Positions 12,648 through 25,900 of a stretch of DNA of 64,000 nt are shown here, one piece after another. The position numbers and the translations under genes are program-made. This DNA is from Cinclus cinclus (lineage: Eukaryota; Chordata; Aves; Passeriformes; Cinclidae): contig NC_085073.1 in assembly GCF_963662255.1 (NCBI RefSeq), positions 3,348,001-3,412,000 on the forward strand. The letters are read 5' to 3'. Under the pieces are notes generated by a model. That model was not told the origin of the DNA. It saw nothing but the letters and a program-made list of their open reading frames with translations, and searched no databases. The first letter of the stretch is position 1, and the number at the start of each line of letters is the position of its first letter.

Positions 12648-13533
12648 TTAGTGAACTCTTAACACAATGCTTAACAGAAATAATTTGCTCAGAAAAGAAA
12701 GGCTGAATATTTTTTTTTAAATTATTTCCATCTTGAAGACACTACCTTCCTTTGCCATCATCTTCCAGCCCAAGCATGTTTGCACAGGTGAGGTCTGTGC
12801 CACCTGTGTGTACAATTCCAAGGTGGCAGGGTCACTGTGTTTCCTTCATGCAACAGCATCAGCACAACAATGAGAGGTGAGAACATTTGCACGCACAAAA
12901 GGGAAGTAAACACTGCACAGAACTCCTGTATTAAGTCTCAACTGGAGAAGATGGTAAAGTCCAAAGTCCCAAATACTCATCTGGGCAAAAGGTGAGCCTG
13001 AGAAGACTTTTACCTGTTGATACTCTGAATCTGAGCCAGGCAAGCACCTGAACAGCAGAATTCTCTTCCTACACCTGCAGCTGTGTGTGTACAGAACTGA
13101 AATTAAATATCCTGTTGGCAGCAAGCTCCTAGGTCAATACAGAAAAGCTGTAAAGACAGGAAAAAGTTAAGACTTCAATTGTTATTTAAATTTGTATTGA
13201 CTAAACACCTTTTAGGAGTCATAACATTTGTCACAACCACATTAAAAACGATTGCATTTATCCACTAAAGAACTTGTTAGCAGTTCAGTGTAAATTCTCA
13301 TTGTTACCTCAGCTCTCCCCTCAAGAGGCAACAACAGCCACCAAGTAAACAAGGATCCAAGTGTGGAAAGCCTTCCCCAGGAAACCTTCCACTGCCTGCA
13401 CGGGGAGGACATCCAAGGCAGGCCTTGGACAGGCCTATCTATGTCCTCTTTAAGGACTCTGACTGTGACAGTTCTCACACCAGCTGAGCTTTCCCACTGC
13501 ACTGCAGGCAGCTTTAAATACAATGAAACAGAA

Positions 13534-16500
13534 TCATTTCAGTTTGGGGAAAATCCTGATGAAGAGAATCATGCTGATGAATATAAAACAAACGACAATG
13601 AGCATTATCCACAGCAGCCAGTTGACAGATTTCTTGGCGTGCTGTTCCAGGCGGTCAGACTCGTCCTTGAGCTTCTCAAAGTTCTGGTCTGCCATCCTGA
13701 GGGAGTGTGTCAGTGTCTGTGGAGCAAAGAGAACAAGCAGCGTCAGCTTCCTCCAAGAGAGAAAAGATTCAGCTGCAGGCAGGTGTTGCCCCCAGTCTCC
13801 CCACTCCAATGCCACCTGGAATCAGGCTACAGGATTTCACGTATCAGCCCTTGAACCTTGTGGGTTGCAAAACTGAGGGGTCACAGCTCAACATGCGCTA
13901 CCTGGTTGTCCTGTTTGATCACGTTCTGGGCAGCCAGAGTGTTGTTCTTGAGGCTGCGAGCCAAGCTGAGCATTTCCTCAGCCAGCTTCTCCTGCATGTC
14001 CTGGTGGTGCTGAAGCACAGCATCCAGCTCCACTGCTGACTGCTTCTCATCTGATGTAAAGCCTCTGCAAGAGCACAAGGGAAAAAGAGGGATTTACACT
14101 TCCTTGTGGGTCAATCTCACAAGTTTCCTTGGATTTTACATCTCTACAAGACAGCAAGGCCCACTGAGCCAGCTGAAGCCATTATATTTTGGTTTCTATG
14201 AGCAGACACTTCACCTAATTTAAAGCCTCTCTGGGATTTAATGGTCATTGGGAAAACAGTTCCCAAAACACTGAGAACTTGAATGAGAAATTTTGACTTA
14301 CTTTCTCTTCCTTATGTTCAACTCCTCAGAATCTGGAAAAATAAAAAAAGCGTTTAGCATCTTATAAATTCCCATGGAATCACAGGTTGAAGAAACAAGT
14401 AAGGGATTTTTGGATATCCAAACCCTACATAGGCACTACCCCATGGGTGTCAAATGCCTACCTGCTTTCTGCAGGGAAAAGAGGACACCCAACATGAAAA
14501 GAGGGGGAAAAACCCCAGCTGAATCACATCCCTGAGGGCAGAGTTTCAGCCCGTGTGTCTCAGTGTTCTTTCAGGACACGTTAGATTGGCCCAGCTCCAG
14601 CCGCTCTAACGGTAGCCATAGAAACCTCAAATTAATTCCTCCCAGTTCCCTACGTGAATAACATGGCTGTGTATTCCAGAGGAACTGAACAACACCTACT
14701 CAAAGCACCCAAGATCACATGGTTTACTGAGAGCAGAAGGGAACAGGCACAAAACAAATTGCCCCTGCTAATTCTGTAATTAGAATGTCTGTTTCTGCAT
14801 GAATGCTACAAAAAGAGCTTCCTGCAAGTCCCTGCCACCATTGATAACAACACTTCTGCCTTCATCTGTCAGTGTTTTTGGTTTAGTTTGTTTTTAAAAT
14901 CTGCTGTTTTGAAAAGAAGTGAGGCACTAAATTAAAAGTACACTTTGGGAAATCTTGAACACCTGACCTCCCTCTTCCCCTCCCTGTAAGACTCAGGTTG
15001 ACTACAGTTAAGAGGAAAAAAAACAGATCAAACTTACCATCAGCAGCCAGGGGGTCCTGGAAGGACAATGAGAACCAAAACTGCAGATTACATAGGGCCA
15101 GTGATAAAGGACAGCCTTGCAGGCCTGGCAGAGTACAGGATTTCAAGATAAAGAGGTGACTCCCCACCCAGCCCACGACAGCTCTGAGACACAGCCACCC
15201 AAGGCAGCTGAACACAAGCAGGACAAGCTGTAAGGCAGCAGCACAGCAGCAGCAGCACTGGACGTACTGTGCCAAGCAGCTCGCTCCTCATCTGGCCCGT
15301 GCAGCGCGCCTTGGTCTGCAGGTGGACGGTTTTGGTGGCCGGGATTCTCTCCTTGGCCGTCGTCGGGGTGCGCCCAGGAGCCAGCAGCTGGTTTGCCAGA
15401 GCCTTTTCTGTCGATGAAGACTGGGAGTGGGGAGAAGCAGGGAACAGTCATGGATATGGCACTCCGCAGTGTGAGGCACCTGCGGTGTGACCCACGAGGG
15501 TGGGGGTGCAATCCCAACATGAAGTCAGCCTGAACAGCAGCACTGACTGCACCTCACTGACCAAAACCCAGCTTATTGAAATTTCACAGCTCTCCAGGTG
15601 CACCTGGGACCACCCCAGAGAAGGACAGTACCTGCACTTGCATCTCCCAACAAAGGAGCGAGAAAGATGAACGCAACATATACTTTGCTTTTGAAAAGAA
15701 GTTTCATACAATACCTCCTTTTAACAAAACATGAATCCGATATATTTATTCAGGATTTTATAGTGAATGCCTAATAAGGCTTTGACAACTTATTTTGAGA
15801 TGCAAGATAGAAGTAAGCGTAGGAACCAGACAACAGGTGAATATAAACACAGAATACTGGAGGCTTTTCAAGCTGAAACTAGTAGATCTTACCAATTTTT
15901 CAGCTTCTAGGAGTCCCTTCAGGAAGTCCACTTTACGAGTGTATTCGTTCAGCAGTTCAGGGGCTGGCTTGCTGTTAGAATTTAAAGATACTAATATGAA
16001 AACCAAAAGTTAACAGCATTTTCTAGTATTCTACTTTCCAAACGAAATAATAATAAAAACTTAAAAACCACGTGATTCTTCAAAGAAGCAGAAATATCCT
16101 CAGGTTGGGAATACACTTACAACCCTCTGCAAATCACCTTTTCCAAGGCAGGGAGGATTTAGGGCTCAGGTGTTTCCACAGGGAAGCACACACTGCCATG
16201 GTGTTTGTGGGCTATGGCTGACTTCCAGGTAAGATATTATCGAATCACAGCATCATTAATATCACAAAAGACCTCCAAGACCACCAAATCCAACCTTCGA
16301 CTGAATGCCCCATTCCCACTAGCCCATATTGCAAAGTGCCACATCTGCTCTCTTTTGAACACTTCCAGGAGTGGTGACTCGACCACATCCCTGAGTAGCC
16401 CGTTCCAGTGTTTTACCACTTTCACTGAAGGAATTTTTCCGGGTATCCTCGAAGGTGTTTTCCCTGAAGTACAAACCCCACAGCGGGCACCCAGGGGCTC

Positions 16501-16810
16501 AGAGCGCTCACCTGGCCTGCTTCTTCAGCTCCCGGAGCATGTCCTCCAGAGCAGCCACATACTGAGGGCAAAAACAACACTTTAAGCGACAGCATTAAGG
16601 AGAAATGCCCTGTCCGGCCAAGGCCGAGTTTATCACCACAGCGCTCCCCGTCTCGGTTACTGAGGGCCGGACGTGTTGCTGCGGGGCAGAGGGGCGGGAC
16701 GGCCTCACCTTCTCCAGCCGCCACTCCTCGGGGTCCCGCCGCTCCGCCGCCAGCGCCTCGCACCGGCTCAGGAGCCGCATCAAGTTCAGTTCCAGCCGCG
16801 TCGCGGCCAT
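13534..16810 (-). CDS. USE1: USE1, vesicle transport protein (ER Qc-type SNARE), complete
   Basis: USE1 is the ER-resident SNARE that works with syntaxin-18, SEC20 and SEC22B in retrograde Golgi-to-ER transport. Eight coding exons join in frame: 16709-16810, 16512-16561, 15893-15971, 15268-15420, 15038-15056, 14302-14332, 13902-14064 and 13534-13716. They total 780 nt, that is 259 aa plus TGA, the length I recall for human USE1. The start [19 protein letters not shown] matches the vertebrate N-terminus. The C-terminal exons hold the SNARE helix (around [20 protein letters not shown]) and a tail anchor ([20 protein letters not shown]) before FPKLK. Exon 5 is only 19 nt and exon 6 only 31 nt; both have strong donors (gtaagt) and fall in the variable linker before the SNARE motif. 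The gene is on the same strand as MYO9B, with its start under 1 kb beyond the MYO9B 3' end, as in human. Confidence 0.96.
16237..16445 (-). mobile_element. CR1 LINE fragment in USE1 intron 2
   Basis: The sequence starts with reversed CR1-like atcgaatcacagcatcatta and continues through ccaaatccaacct and cttttgaacacttccaggag to cactttcactgaaggaattt. It represents a different, older-looking CR1 subfamily than the copies at 7.6 and 10.2 kb. It ends about 65 bp from the donor side of USE1 exon 2. Confidence 0.85.
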
Positions 16811-17110
16811 GCTGGCACCGGAACTCGCCTCAGCGCCGGGCGCCATCTTAGGGCGGGGCGCGGGGTGGGGCGGGAAGCGCCGGGCGGGCCGTGACCGCCC
16901 TGATTTATTAAAAAAAAAAAAAAAAAAAAAAAACGAAAAAACAAAACCAAAAAACTTCCCGCGAATCCAACGCCCGCACACGGGCACAGAGGCAGCTGGG
17001 GCAGCGCTGTGGGCGAGCTGAGCTCTTCCCTCACTCCAACATGGCGCAGCGCCGTGAGGGGCCGGGGCACGGCCGCGGCTTCAAGGTGCCGATGGGGGAG
17101 TGCAGCTTGC
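16780..17110 (-). promoter_or_regulatory. USE1: USE1 CpG promoter with a YY1-type site
   Basis: The GC-rich stretch surrounds the USE1 ATG (16810). Just upstream on the minus strand is AAGATGGCGC (plus 16841-16850), the YY1 core often found at or just downstream of housekeeping start sites, and a nearby GGAACTCG/CCGGAA element resembling an ETS site. A second ATGGCG element on the plus strand lies at 17039-17047. No TATA box is visible. The factor assignments are motif recognition only. Confidence 0.6.
16910..16933. repeat. 24-nt poly(A) tract in the USE1 promoter
   Basis: An uninterrupted run of 24 A on the plus strand is followed by an A-rich tail (cgaaaaaacaaaaccaaaaa). It sits inside the CpG island about 100 bp upstream of the USE1 ATG. 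It could be a simple tract or the scar of a retroposed tail; CR1 elements do not end in poly(A). Confidence 0.9.
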
Positions 17111-17565
17111 CCTCAGGTGTGGCCCTGCACTGAGAGGAGGCGGCTCCGCACAGCACACCCAGCGTGGGAGCTCCGCCTTCGCTCCAGGGGCACCAAAATC
17201 CTCCTCTTGTGACAACACAGCCGCGTTAGTGCTTCCTGTTTCCCCGTCCTTTATCAATACTCCATAAAAACAGTAACCGGATTAAAGGCTTCCTTCGGAA
17301 TAAATTGCTTGTTAGACAGACACCGATAAACTACCACATGTATTTTTTAAAAGTGCAATGTTTTAATAAACGTTTTTATACATGTTGGTCTCAGTTAAGG
17401 CTATTACCGCATTAACAGTTCTGTAAACCACAGAGAAAATTGTCATAACATCATACAAAACATTAAGGCAACACCCATTGACCTAAACTCACTGTTGGTC
17501 CCATGAGAGTCCATTGTAAGGCAAATGGAAAAGGCACAGCAGCGGAATAGGGGGACTTTGTTTTC

Positions 17566-17804
17566 TGTACACTCAACCCATGTATTTTATTCAACGTTAA
17601 GCTTCATTTTCTTTGCAAGGTTTTAATTTAAAGTGGAGAATATTTGCTTAAAACAACCTTGCTTAACCCTTACAGTACTGTACATTTCTGGGCTGCCTTC
17701 CCTGCAGCCACTTAAAAGACCATGAACAAGTTCACAGCCTTCAAAGGGTTAAAGCCAAAGCTGTGGTCAACTTCAAGAAGAGTCCAGAGAGCTGAAGAAG
17801 AATT
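17566..17804 (-). terminator. MYO9B: MYO9B 3' UTR and poly(A) signal
   Basis: Downstream of the MYO9B stop (17805-17807) the minus strand has AATAAA at 17586-17591. A further ATTAAA-type element near 17361-17366 could extend the UTR to about 17.34 kb. Either way the transcript ends roughly 0.5-0.8 kb before the USE1 start. Confidence 0.6.
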
Positions 17805-19955
17805 TCACTTCTCCACACAGGGAATGTGAGAGTAAGGGTCCGAGAACCTGCGTTTGAGTTTTGCTGTGGGCTCGTATTCATCCCCGAGTTCCTGAGCGTG
17901 GGCCAGGGCAGAGCCTTGTGCAATGTACACCGAGTGGATGCTGTCAGTCCGCCTCGCTGGCTGCTCCCTCCGCTGCACCATCTGAGACTCTTCCTTAGCC
18001 AAAACCTTATCCTGGGATTCTGTACATATTAACAGCCCGGGAGGAAGTTTTATGTTTGCTGTTGGCATCACTGGAGTTCGACGGGGCACTTTAATCTTGG
18101 ACAGTGTTAAGGAGTATCTGCGCCTTGAAGCCAGGGATGCAGAGTAAGAATTTGAAGAGGTTTGCGGGAGAGAAGGCACTTTGCAAATGTCTTTGGCAGG
18201 CACGCTGGAGCTCTGAGCACAGCAGTGTAATCCAATAATTGCTTTAAAGAAATAAGATACTTAGAGACTGATAGCAGGCCTAAAATGTAACTCGATATGA
18301 GCCACTATGACCAGTTAGTGTTTGGTCACCTGGCTGTATGCAGTGAAAGGTGTAGAATAAAAAAAAGCACTTACTACCTTAATACTGACCTTCGGTATCC
18401 ATCCGGCCTGGTTTGTCCTCCAGCAGGCTCTCTGTGCTGGCAGAGGTCTCTGAGTCCACGTTTTCCTCATCAGAGCCTCGCTGGTCGAGCTCAGGTAAGC
18501 GGTAAGTGATGTCCTCCCTGCATCAAACACAGGCACAAGCATCTTTTATGCAGCTCATGTTCAGAGGTAGAGCATGTAGTCATTAACTATTAATGCCCGT
18601 GGTATTTTCTCTCAGCTGGTGCTTTGTGTTTTCCAATTCCCCCTCGTAAAGGCCTGAAGAACAGAGTTAGATCCTTTTGGACAAAGGATATCCTGCTTTA
18701 CTATCTGTGTTGCCTCCAAGTGCAAAGGGCATGGCCTGACCAGGTAAAGGGGGACTTACTTTTCTTCTTTTATTGACTGTATGCGATCGATGAGAATCTC
18801 CTTCTCCCGGTTGTTGGCTTCAGAAACGTCCTCCTCTTCATGCACCGAGTCCAGCTCTGAGGTGCCACTGTCATTTCCTTTGACCTGAGAGCTTTTACTC
18901 TGCAAGACAGATTCACACATAACACTTGTCAGTCAAGCACCTACACCTGTCTGCAAGTTTCAGAGTGGAAGACAAATGAGTAGGTCAAAGGAGAGGATGA
19001 TGGAACTGAATGAAGAGTTGTTAGTTATCCATACAAATGTTTCAAAAAGTAAGAGAAAATTTCCTATTCACCTGATTTCCAGGATTTTGTTATCTTTTTT
19101 TCATCTGTCAGGCTCAGCTCAGTTTTAGTAGTCATTTAATGAGTAATATTATTACATCCAATGTAAGTTACATACAGTGTCTATAAAATACCAGGTGATG
19201 ACAGAACAAGCCAGCAGCCCTGCATGCAGTCTGGAGAGGAAGCTGCACCAGTACATGCAGTCCTGATTGTTCAAAAGAGTGTTCAAAACTGAGTTACAAT
19301 CCGTGTAAGTATTTTAGTCATGCAAGAGTACCATAAGAAAAACCCATGCACTGGAGCCAGGCAGTTGTACATACCAGCTTCCCCTCATAAGGGGAAGAGA
19401 ACCCAAGTTTTATAGGCCAGAGCTAGAGAGAGATGGAAACCAAATTCACTATATGCAGCCTCTGATCAGACACAGTTTGGTTTGTCTTAATCAGTACAAA
19501 AAACCCCAAAGAGTAAATGTATTTTCCCTCCTCGAATGCAGCATATTTTTGCACACCAGCCATCTCTGGAATAAAGGAACTCTTTTGCCATGTCAGACAC
19601 TCAATTTTAGTTCCACTGACAGAATTACATGAGAATAGATTTTGACCAGCACAAAAGCAGATTCCCACCCCTGCACCCTTCATTTATCAGAACTTCAGTG
19701 TAGCTTTATATTTAGCTCCTACCTACAGCTTTGGGCAGTTGTTCTTTTCCAACTGATTTTTGACTCACTGAATGGATGGACAGAAGTAGCACTCCCTCCC
19801 CAAGAAGTTAGTGTTTTATTTCAACACTTACCGTGTTCTGCCGAAGCAACGAGAGCCGTCGGAATGCGAAGCTCTCTGCTGCTTCCAGCTGATTGATTTC
19901 TTCCATTTTTATCTTGTACTTCCTTATCTGCTCCTTTATGAGCATCTCTACACAC
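17805..19955 (-). CDS. MYO9B: MYO9B C-terminal exons (coiled coil and Pro/Ser tail)
   Basis: Four exons: 19832-19955 ([20 protein letters not shown], helical, coiled-coil-like), 18760-18899 (acidic, ending [13 protein letters not shown]), 18390-18517 ([20 protein letters not shown]) and 17805-18241 (ending TGA). The last exon contains the conserved [18 protein letters not shown]. Its start is set at 18241 because the acceptor atcttatttctttaaag gives the right phase; the downstream ctcag at 18213-18215 would shift the frame. Confidence 0.9.
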
Positions 19956-22900
19956 CTGTGAGTAAGGCAAGAGCATATTGAGCTGCCTCATCCCATGAAG
20001 GTTCTAAAACAACCATGGTGGGATGGGATGCTGCTCCTGGCCTGGGGGTGTTCGTCACACACACGTGGCTGGAGCATGACCACAGCGTCCCAGCCCATCC
20101 CTCACAGCAGCACTGCATGGTAACGGGTGAAGAGGCCAACACAGCAGGCACAACAGCACAGGAAATGGTGACAGGTAATGGCACGTGTTCCTGCTGGGAC
20201 CACCAGAGCCTCCCACGCTGGCTGTACACAGTGGTGAGCAGACAGACATTACCATGGCTGCTAACAGCTCTAGCTGCTTCTACCTGTTGTCCCTGTGCAG
20301 GCACAGGCTGGCAGAGACACAATGAGCCTGCAACTGCCCTTCTCCACCTCTATGGCCCCAGGGGTCAGTAAGAAGTTACATAAAGCTGTGATTTTTCAAA
20401 CTCTGTTTTCAAGGCCAGCCATGCAGTGAGGATGGTGAGGGGCTCTCACAGCCAGAGTTGCTGAAGGGTGAGGAGAACAGAGAGGGTCAAGGACAGAGCC
20501 TTCTTCAATTCAAAGAACAATGCAGAAGAAATCATCAGGGGGTTTCAAGTATGCAGGAGACAGTTTAATTCTATATCATATTGTTTATTATGCCTTGCAT
20601 CTCAGCAAAATAGATGATCAGGGTACAAGCCCCCGAAAAGATAAATTATCTTGATGTAAAACACAAACCTGACAGTTAAGACATAGATCACCCTACTTTA
20701 TGCTTAGTAAAATGGAGACAGGTGGAAGGTCTGAGAGGGGTGTATGAATTGGCAGCACTGGCAGAGCTAGAATTCAACAATTCTTGAACCTCAGCTTGAT
20801 ACGAATGAAGTTGTAACAAATACAGGTAGTGGTACTGACCTTCCTCCCCATTCCACAGCACTGCTTCTCAGCAGACTGGCAAAACTTACATGGTTGTTTT
20901 TGAAACATCCTTCATGCTGGTCAAGGGGTCAGAAGTATCAGGACAGCGCAAGAGGCACGGAGCAAACACGATGGCCAAGGCATTTGGGGACATGCGGTTC
21001 ACATCTTCTATCAAAGCCACTCTGAAATTCAACATGCAGGAAAAGAGATTTTTAAACCTTTTTAAGCCTGTTCCAGAATACAAAGACACTGATCACACCT
21101 TGCCAGAGTTCCCTAACAAGATGAAAGGAGGCCTATTGGACACTTGGTATGTATAGCAGTCCAAAGAAGCTTTACAATTATTTCATACCTACTAAGTAGA
21201 CAAGATTTCACGTATCAAAGGATCAGGGAGTCACCCAGGTTAAGACAGTCTGGTAGCTACTCAAAAGCATGTCTGGTGGTTCAGTGTCTTCTCTTCAAAA
21301 ATCCATTTTGCCCATGTTCAGAGGGCTGCTTGGAAAATTCTCAGGTTCCTTGGGTAAGGGCAGTGCCTTTACCAGCAATGTTTATCCCTGTTCCTGGGAC
21401 TGGCATATGTCTATCCTCAGTTCACTACAAGCCGCTCTGTCTAAATCCTTGTGCTCAGATGACTGACCAAGGCTTTGAGATCCACCTTGTCTTCAAAGTT
21501 GTTCTTACCTGGTTTGATCCACATATACCAGGTGGTAGCAGTAACCACACACCTGTTCATGAGCACAAATACCAGCTTCAATTCTTTCATTTCTAAACTA
21601 GCAGCACAATCCTCACACGGACACTGAAGGTGTTTAACACTTTAGAAAGCTTCCAAGAAGCATTTAGAATCACAGTTTCTCTACAAATGAAGAAGTTAAA
21701 CTCATTACTTGACAAGATGGAAGATGAGTCGTTCCAAGGTATTGTGATTTGCTTGTGGGAGCTGTTCCAGGACACTGTAAATGGCACAGAGTTGCTCCTG
21801 TTTCTCTGGCAGTTCTGCACAAAGGGAGAAAACACAAGATATTAATTGCTGTGCAGGGCTAGTGGAAAGCTAAAAATTCCTAAATTCTGCTAAGTCTTAC
21901 TGTCATTTAATTTTGCAACTGTTATAACTGAACGTTGAAGTACCCCTCATGGCACTGCAATTATCCTGCATTTTTAGATGCTGCTGCTGTTAGCAATCAT
22001 CAGGTGACACACTAAGACCTAAAACACTGCCTTGAGTGCCTTAATCCCACTGAAGTTAAAAGAATCTAGGGATTTAAAGTATCTGTATATCCAGATCTGG
22101 TCCAGAATAACAAGAAGAAAAATCCTGCCTGAAAGGAAACTTATTCACATGCTTATATAGTTTTGAGAAAGAGCAGCTGCAAGTGACACATTAAAAATAA
22201 AAAAAGAACCCTGAAGCAAGATCAAATAAGGTAGAGGAGAAATTCTCTGGAAAGTGTTTTACGTAAGATGTTTGAAATCATTGTTGTAAGTACACTGGAA
22301 GGAACTGTTTAGCCACCATGAGCAGCTTAAGAATTTCTTTTCCCAAGGACACAGTAAGTTAAAGAAGAAATGTTTAAAGAATGGTTTAAAAACCTACCTA
22401 CAGCTCTGAGAAAATCATTGTACTGTGCCGAGGTCATCAGTGGGTCTGGCAATTCCCTCAGCCACTGCTTAAGGATCCCTGTGATGGTGTGAATAGGGTA
22501 ATTCTCCAGTTTCACTGAGTTTGGGTCTAAAAAGAAATGTTTTATTTAGAGCAGTTGAATCCTTTGATGTATACAATGAGACCCCATAGAAATAAAATCA
22601 GAAACATTCAAAACTGTTCATAGAATCCAAATAGCAATTTAGAAGTTAAAAATAGGCAAAAGATAGCAATTTAAAGGTACTAAACAGCTTTTGGCAGCCA
22701 ACAAAAATAATGCACAGTCAACAAAAAGCTGTTTTTTAAATGCTAAGAAGTGACAGACACTTTCACATAGAAGAGAACTGCAGGGAAAACTGATATCATG
22801 CAATGAAGTGCAAAGGGTGGACAACACTGCCTGACCTTCTTGCAGCAACTGCTTCAGCTCCTTCATCCGATTTGCTGATCCTGATTTCCTGTAGATGCCT

Positions 22901-25900
22901 TCTGTGTAGAGCCCGTGCATCTCCACGTACTCCAGCAGCTTCTCCATGACCACAGGGACTGAGTTCCTGTCGCTGGTCAGGGCACTCACACACACCCCAA
23001 AGTGCCGGGGCTCCGCGTCCTGCTCGCCCTGGGGTCGACAGAGGTGTGATCCCACTGTCAGTTCCCCTTCCCAAGCTAGAAAATGCCATGGCTTCCTGCT
23101 ACAACTACCTCATGATTGCAGAAACTAGAGCTGAGTGTTCTGTTCTGGCTTGCCTTTGGTCATAAGGCAGATCTGCTGAGCTGCAGCAATAAAGAGCTTT
23201 TATGGTTCACATTGCAGGGTTTCTTTATCAGTTTGGCCAACGCTGCACACACACTCTCTGAGAAGGGTTCCTAAATTAGCTCAAGCATCACCTCCTAGAA
23301 TGCTCTGTTTCTGCAAGAGCAGGGCCCCTCTCTGACTACATGCAGAGAAGAGAACTGTTTAAGCATTTTTTATTCAGTGCCTGGACATTCCCTGTTCATT
23401 TATTGAGAAATAAAGGCAGCATTTTGCATGCACCACTTTTGGTACCACAGAGCCCCATCCCAGATCCACAGGCCTAACCTTTTTCCCACAGGAGGTACAG
23501 CTGCTCTGGATTTTGGACATGCACTTCTTGTGACAAGTCAGCTTGCAAACTAGAGAAAGGAGAAATTGTTACAAGCATCTAAATCACACTGAAACACTTT
23601 GCATCTTGAATTAGCCACTTTCTATGGCCTGCTCCCAGTGCCCACCTGCAGCAGGCAGGTACAAGCAGTCTGCACCCCTGAGGTGTGTTCACTCACCACT
23701 GCACAGACAGGCCTTCTCCATGGGCCAGATGTAGGAGGAGCAGTGCTCGCACGACTGCCGGATGCTCACTTGGTAGTTTGTGAACACGTGGCCATTGTGC
23801 TCTTCAATCTGGTGAGAGACAGAAAGGAACCAGTGAACTCTTTTTGCCTTTTTAAAATTATTATTATAATATTTAATAAAACCATCTACCCTATCTCAGA
23901 TTTTCACCTTTTATTTTACAATTACAGCTGAAAGCTTTCACCCTGAAAGCAAATTTCACCCTACCTTAAGGCAGTTAGGTTTGCGGGAATATTTCATAGT
24001 TGACTTGCTGCCTTAAAGTTCACCAGTACAATACAAGCACTACAGTTTTGTTATTAATATCTAGTAGTTGTTTTCTTTTAAACAGCCCATGCTCGAGAAA
24101 GCCTTTAGACTCTAAAAGAAGCTATGGACAAGCAAGAAAATACTGAGTACCATCTGTCACTGCATGAACAAGATCTCTGCTTTGTGAAAACCAGTTTTAT
24201 ATTGTCACATCTTCATAAAAGAGGTAAGTGAATGAGTATGCAAAACGAATCAGAATGTCAGTACAAAATCAAGCTCTTCAAAGGGTGTTTGTGTTCTGTG
24301 AGTGCACCTGAGGACTTGGATTATTGCAAAAAGAAAGCACTTACTGCACGATCTTGTTTCCGTTTCTTCTTCTGGGCTTTGGTTTGCTGTAGTGGGAAAC
24401 AAGACTGGCCTTAGTCTTTGAAATTCCGACATTCCATTCCTTTTTTTTCCTCCCCTATTGAGTTTCCCAGACTTTACTTCACCTCCAGACATTCGAGACA
24501 CTATCCTGAAGCTTCAGCTTGGTTTGAGGGTTGTCTGAGCTCACACTATCAACTTCCTAAAAAACAACTGAGCTCACTGCCTGATGACAAAGCAACTCCA
24601 TCTCTCAAACCTCCAGAGAACTCCTATGTTTTCACCAAAGAAAATGCACACTTTCAGATTCTGAAACTATTAAGTTAAAAAATTAGCAATTCCATAAAGG
24701 TGTATCAGCAATCAGAATTTGTTACACACATGATGTGTGTATGGCTAGTGTTTCCCAAAAAAAAAAGAATGCCATGGAAAAGGTTTCTGAGGTAACTAAC
24801 CTGTGTTTCAACACCCCATAAACCAGTAACAGAATAACTTTCATACCTTGGGCTGCTCAGATTCTTCTTTCTTTGTATATCCTCTGATGAATTCATCCAG
24901 AAGGGATAGAAAGAGATTCAAAACCAGCTTGACTTCTTTCTCTTCCCTTTTTTTGGCTAGATTTGTAACTAGGAGCTGGTAATTTTCCACCAGATCTTTA
25001 TAGCCAACATGGATTTGTCCATTCTAAAGAAGGAAAAATACTTGTCAAACATTCCTTTTTGGTACTTTTGAGACAGTTTCATATTTTCATGTACTTAAGT
25101 TCAGAGGTGAAAAAGCACAGCCATGATCAAAGTCAAAGATAACAACCCATGACAGAAACAAGTTAACACTCTTCCCTCCTGCACTGTCCAACAGCACTTG
25201 GCTGACACAAAGCAGTGTCAGAAGAATATTGGAAAAGCTGTTGGCTCTTCTCTTTGGTGTTCAAACACAGCAGCATTAAGAGGCTGAAGACAGCAAAATC
25301 CATCCATTTCTAAAAATAAATTTATGGCTGAGTGAATGAGAAAAGGAAAACAAAGCAGGCTGCTTGAAATTACAACAGAACTGTAAAATGAGTCTAACAT
25401 TCAGCTCTGAATTCTATGCTGAGAATTGCTGAACTGCTTTGTTGAAGAGCTGCAGGCCAAGCCTTAAACCTACACACCCAACTCATTTATTGCCTGCCAA
25501 CTTTCCTTTATTGAGACTTACTACTTACAGGAGCAGAGTACATGGTCTTGATGTTTCCTCTGAACTTCTCTGTGGCTTCAAAAAACAAACATTCAACACC
25601 AGACTTCTGGGAGCGTAAGTCATTGATCTAGAAAAAAATACATCTGCATCAGATTTTGTTAAAAAAAGAACATCTGAACAGAGTTAAGATTCAGTGGCTG
25701 GGCTTAGTTGTGACCATTCCAATTATTCAAAACAACATTTTTAAATGCACTGTGCTGATGATACAAAACAGGGTAGTCAGGTAGTTGGACTTTAAAGAAC
25801 TCTCTCTTTACTTACAGCTCTCACTTTTTTTTAATATGAGTTTTGCTGCCCCCTCATTTGTAAACAAAGAACTAACACAAATGCCCTGTATTGTATTTAA

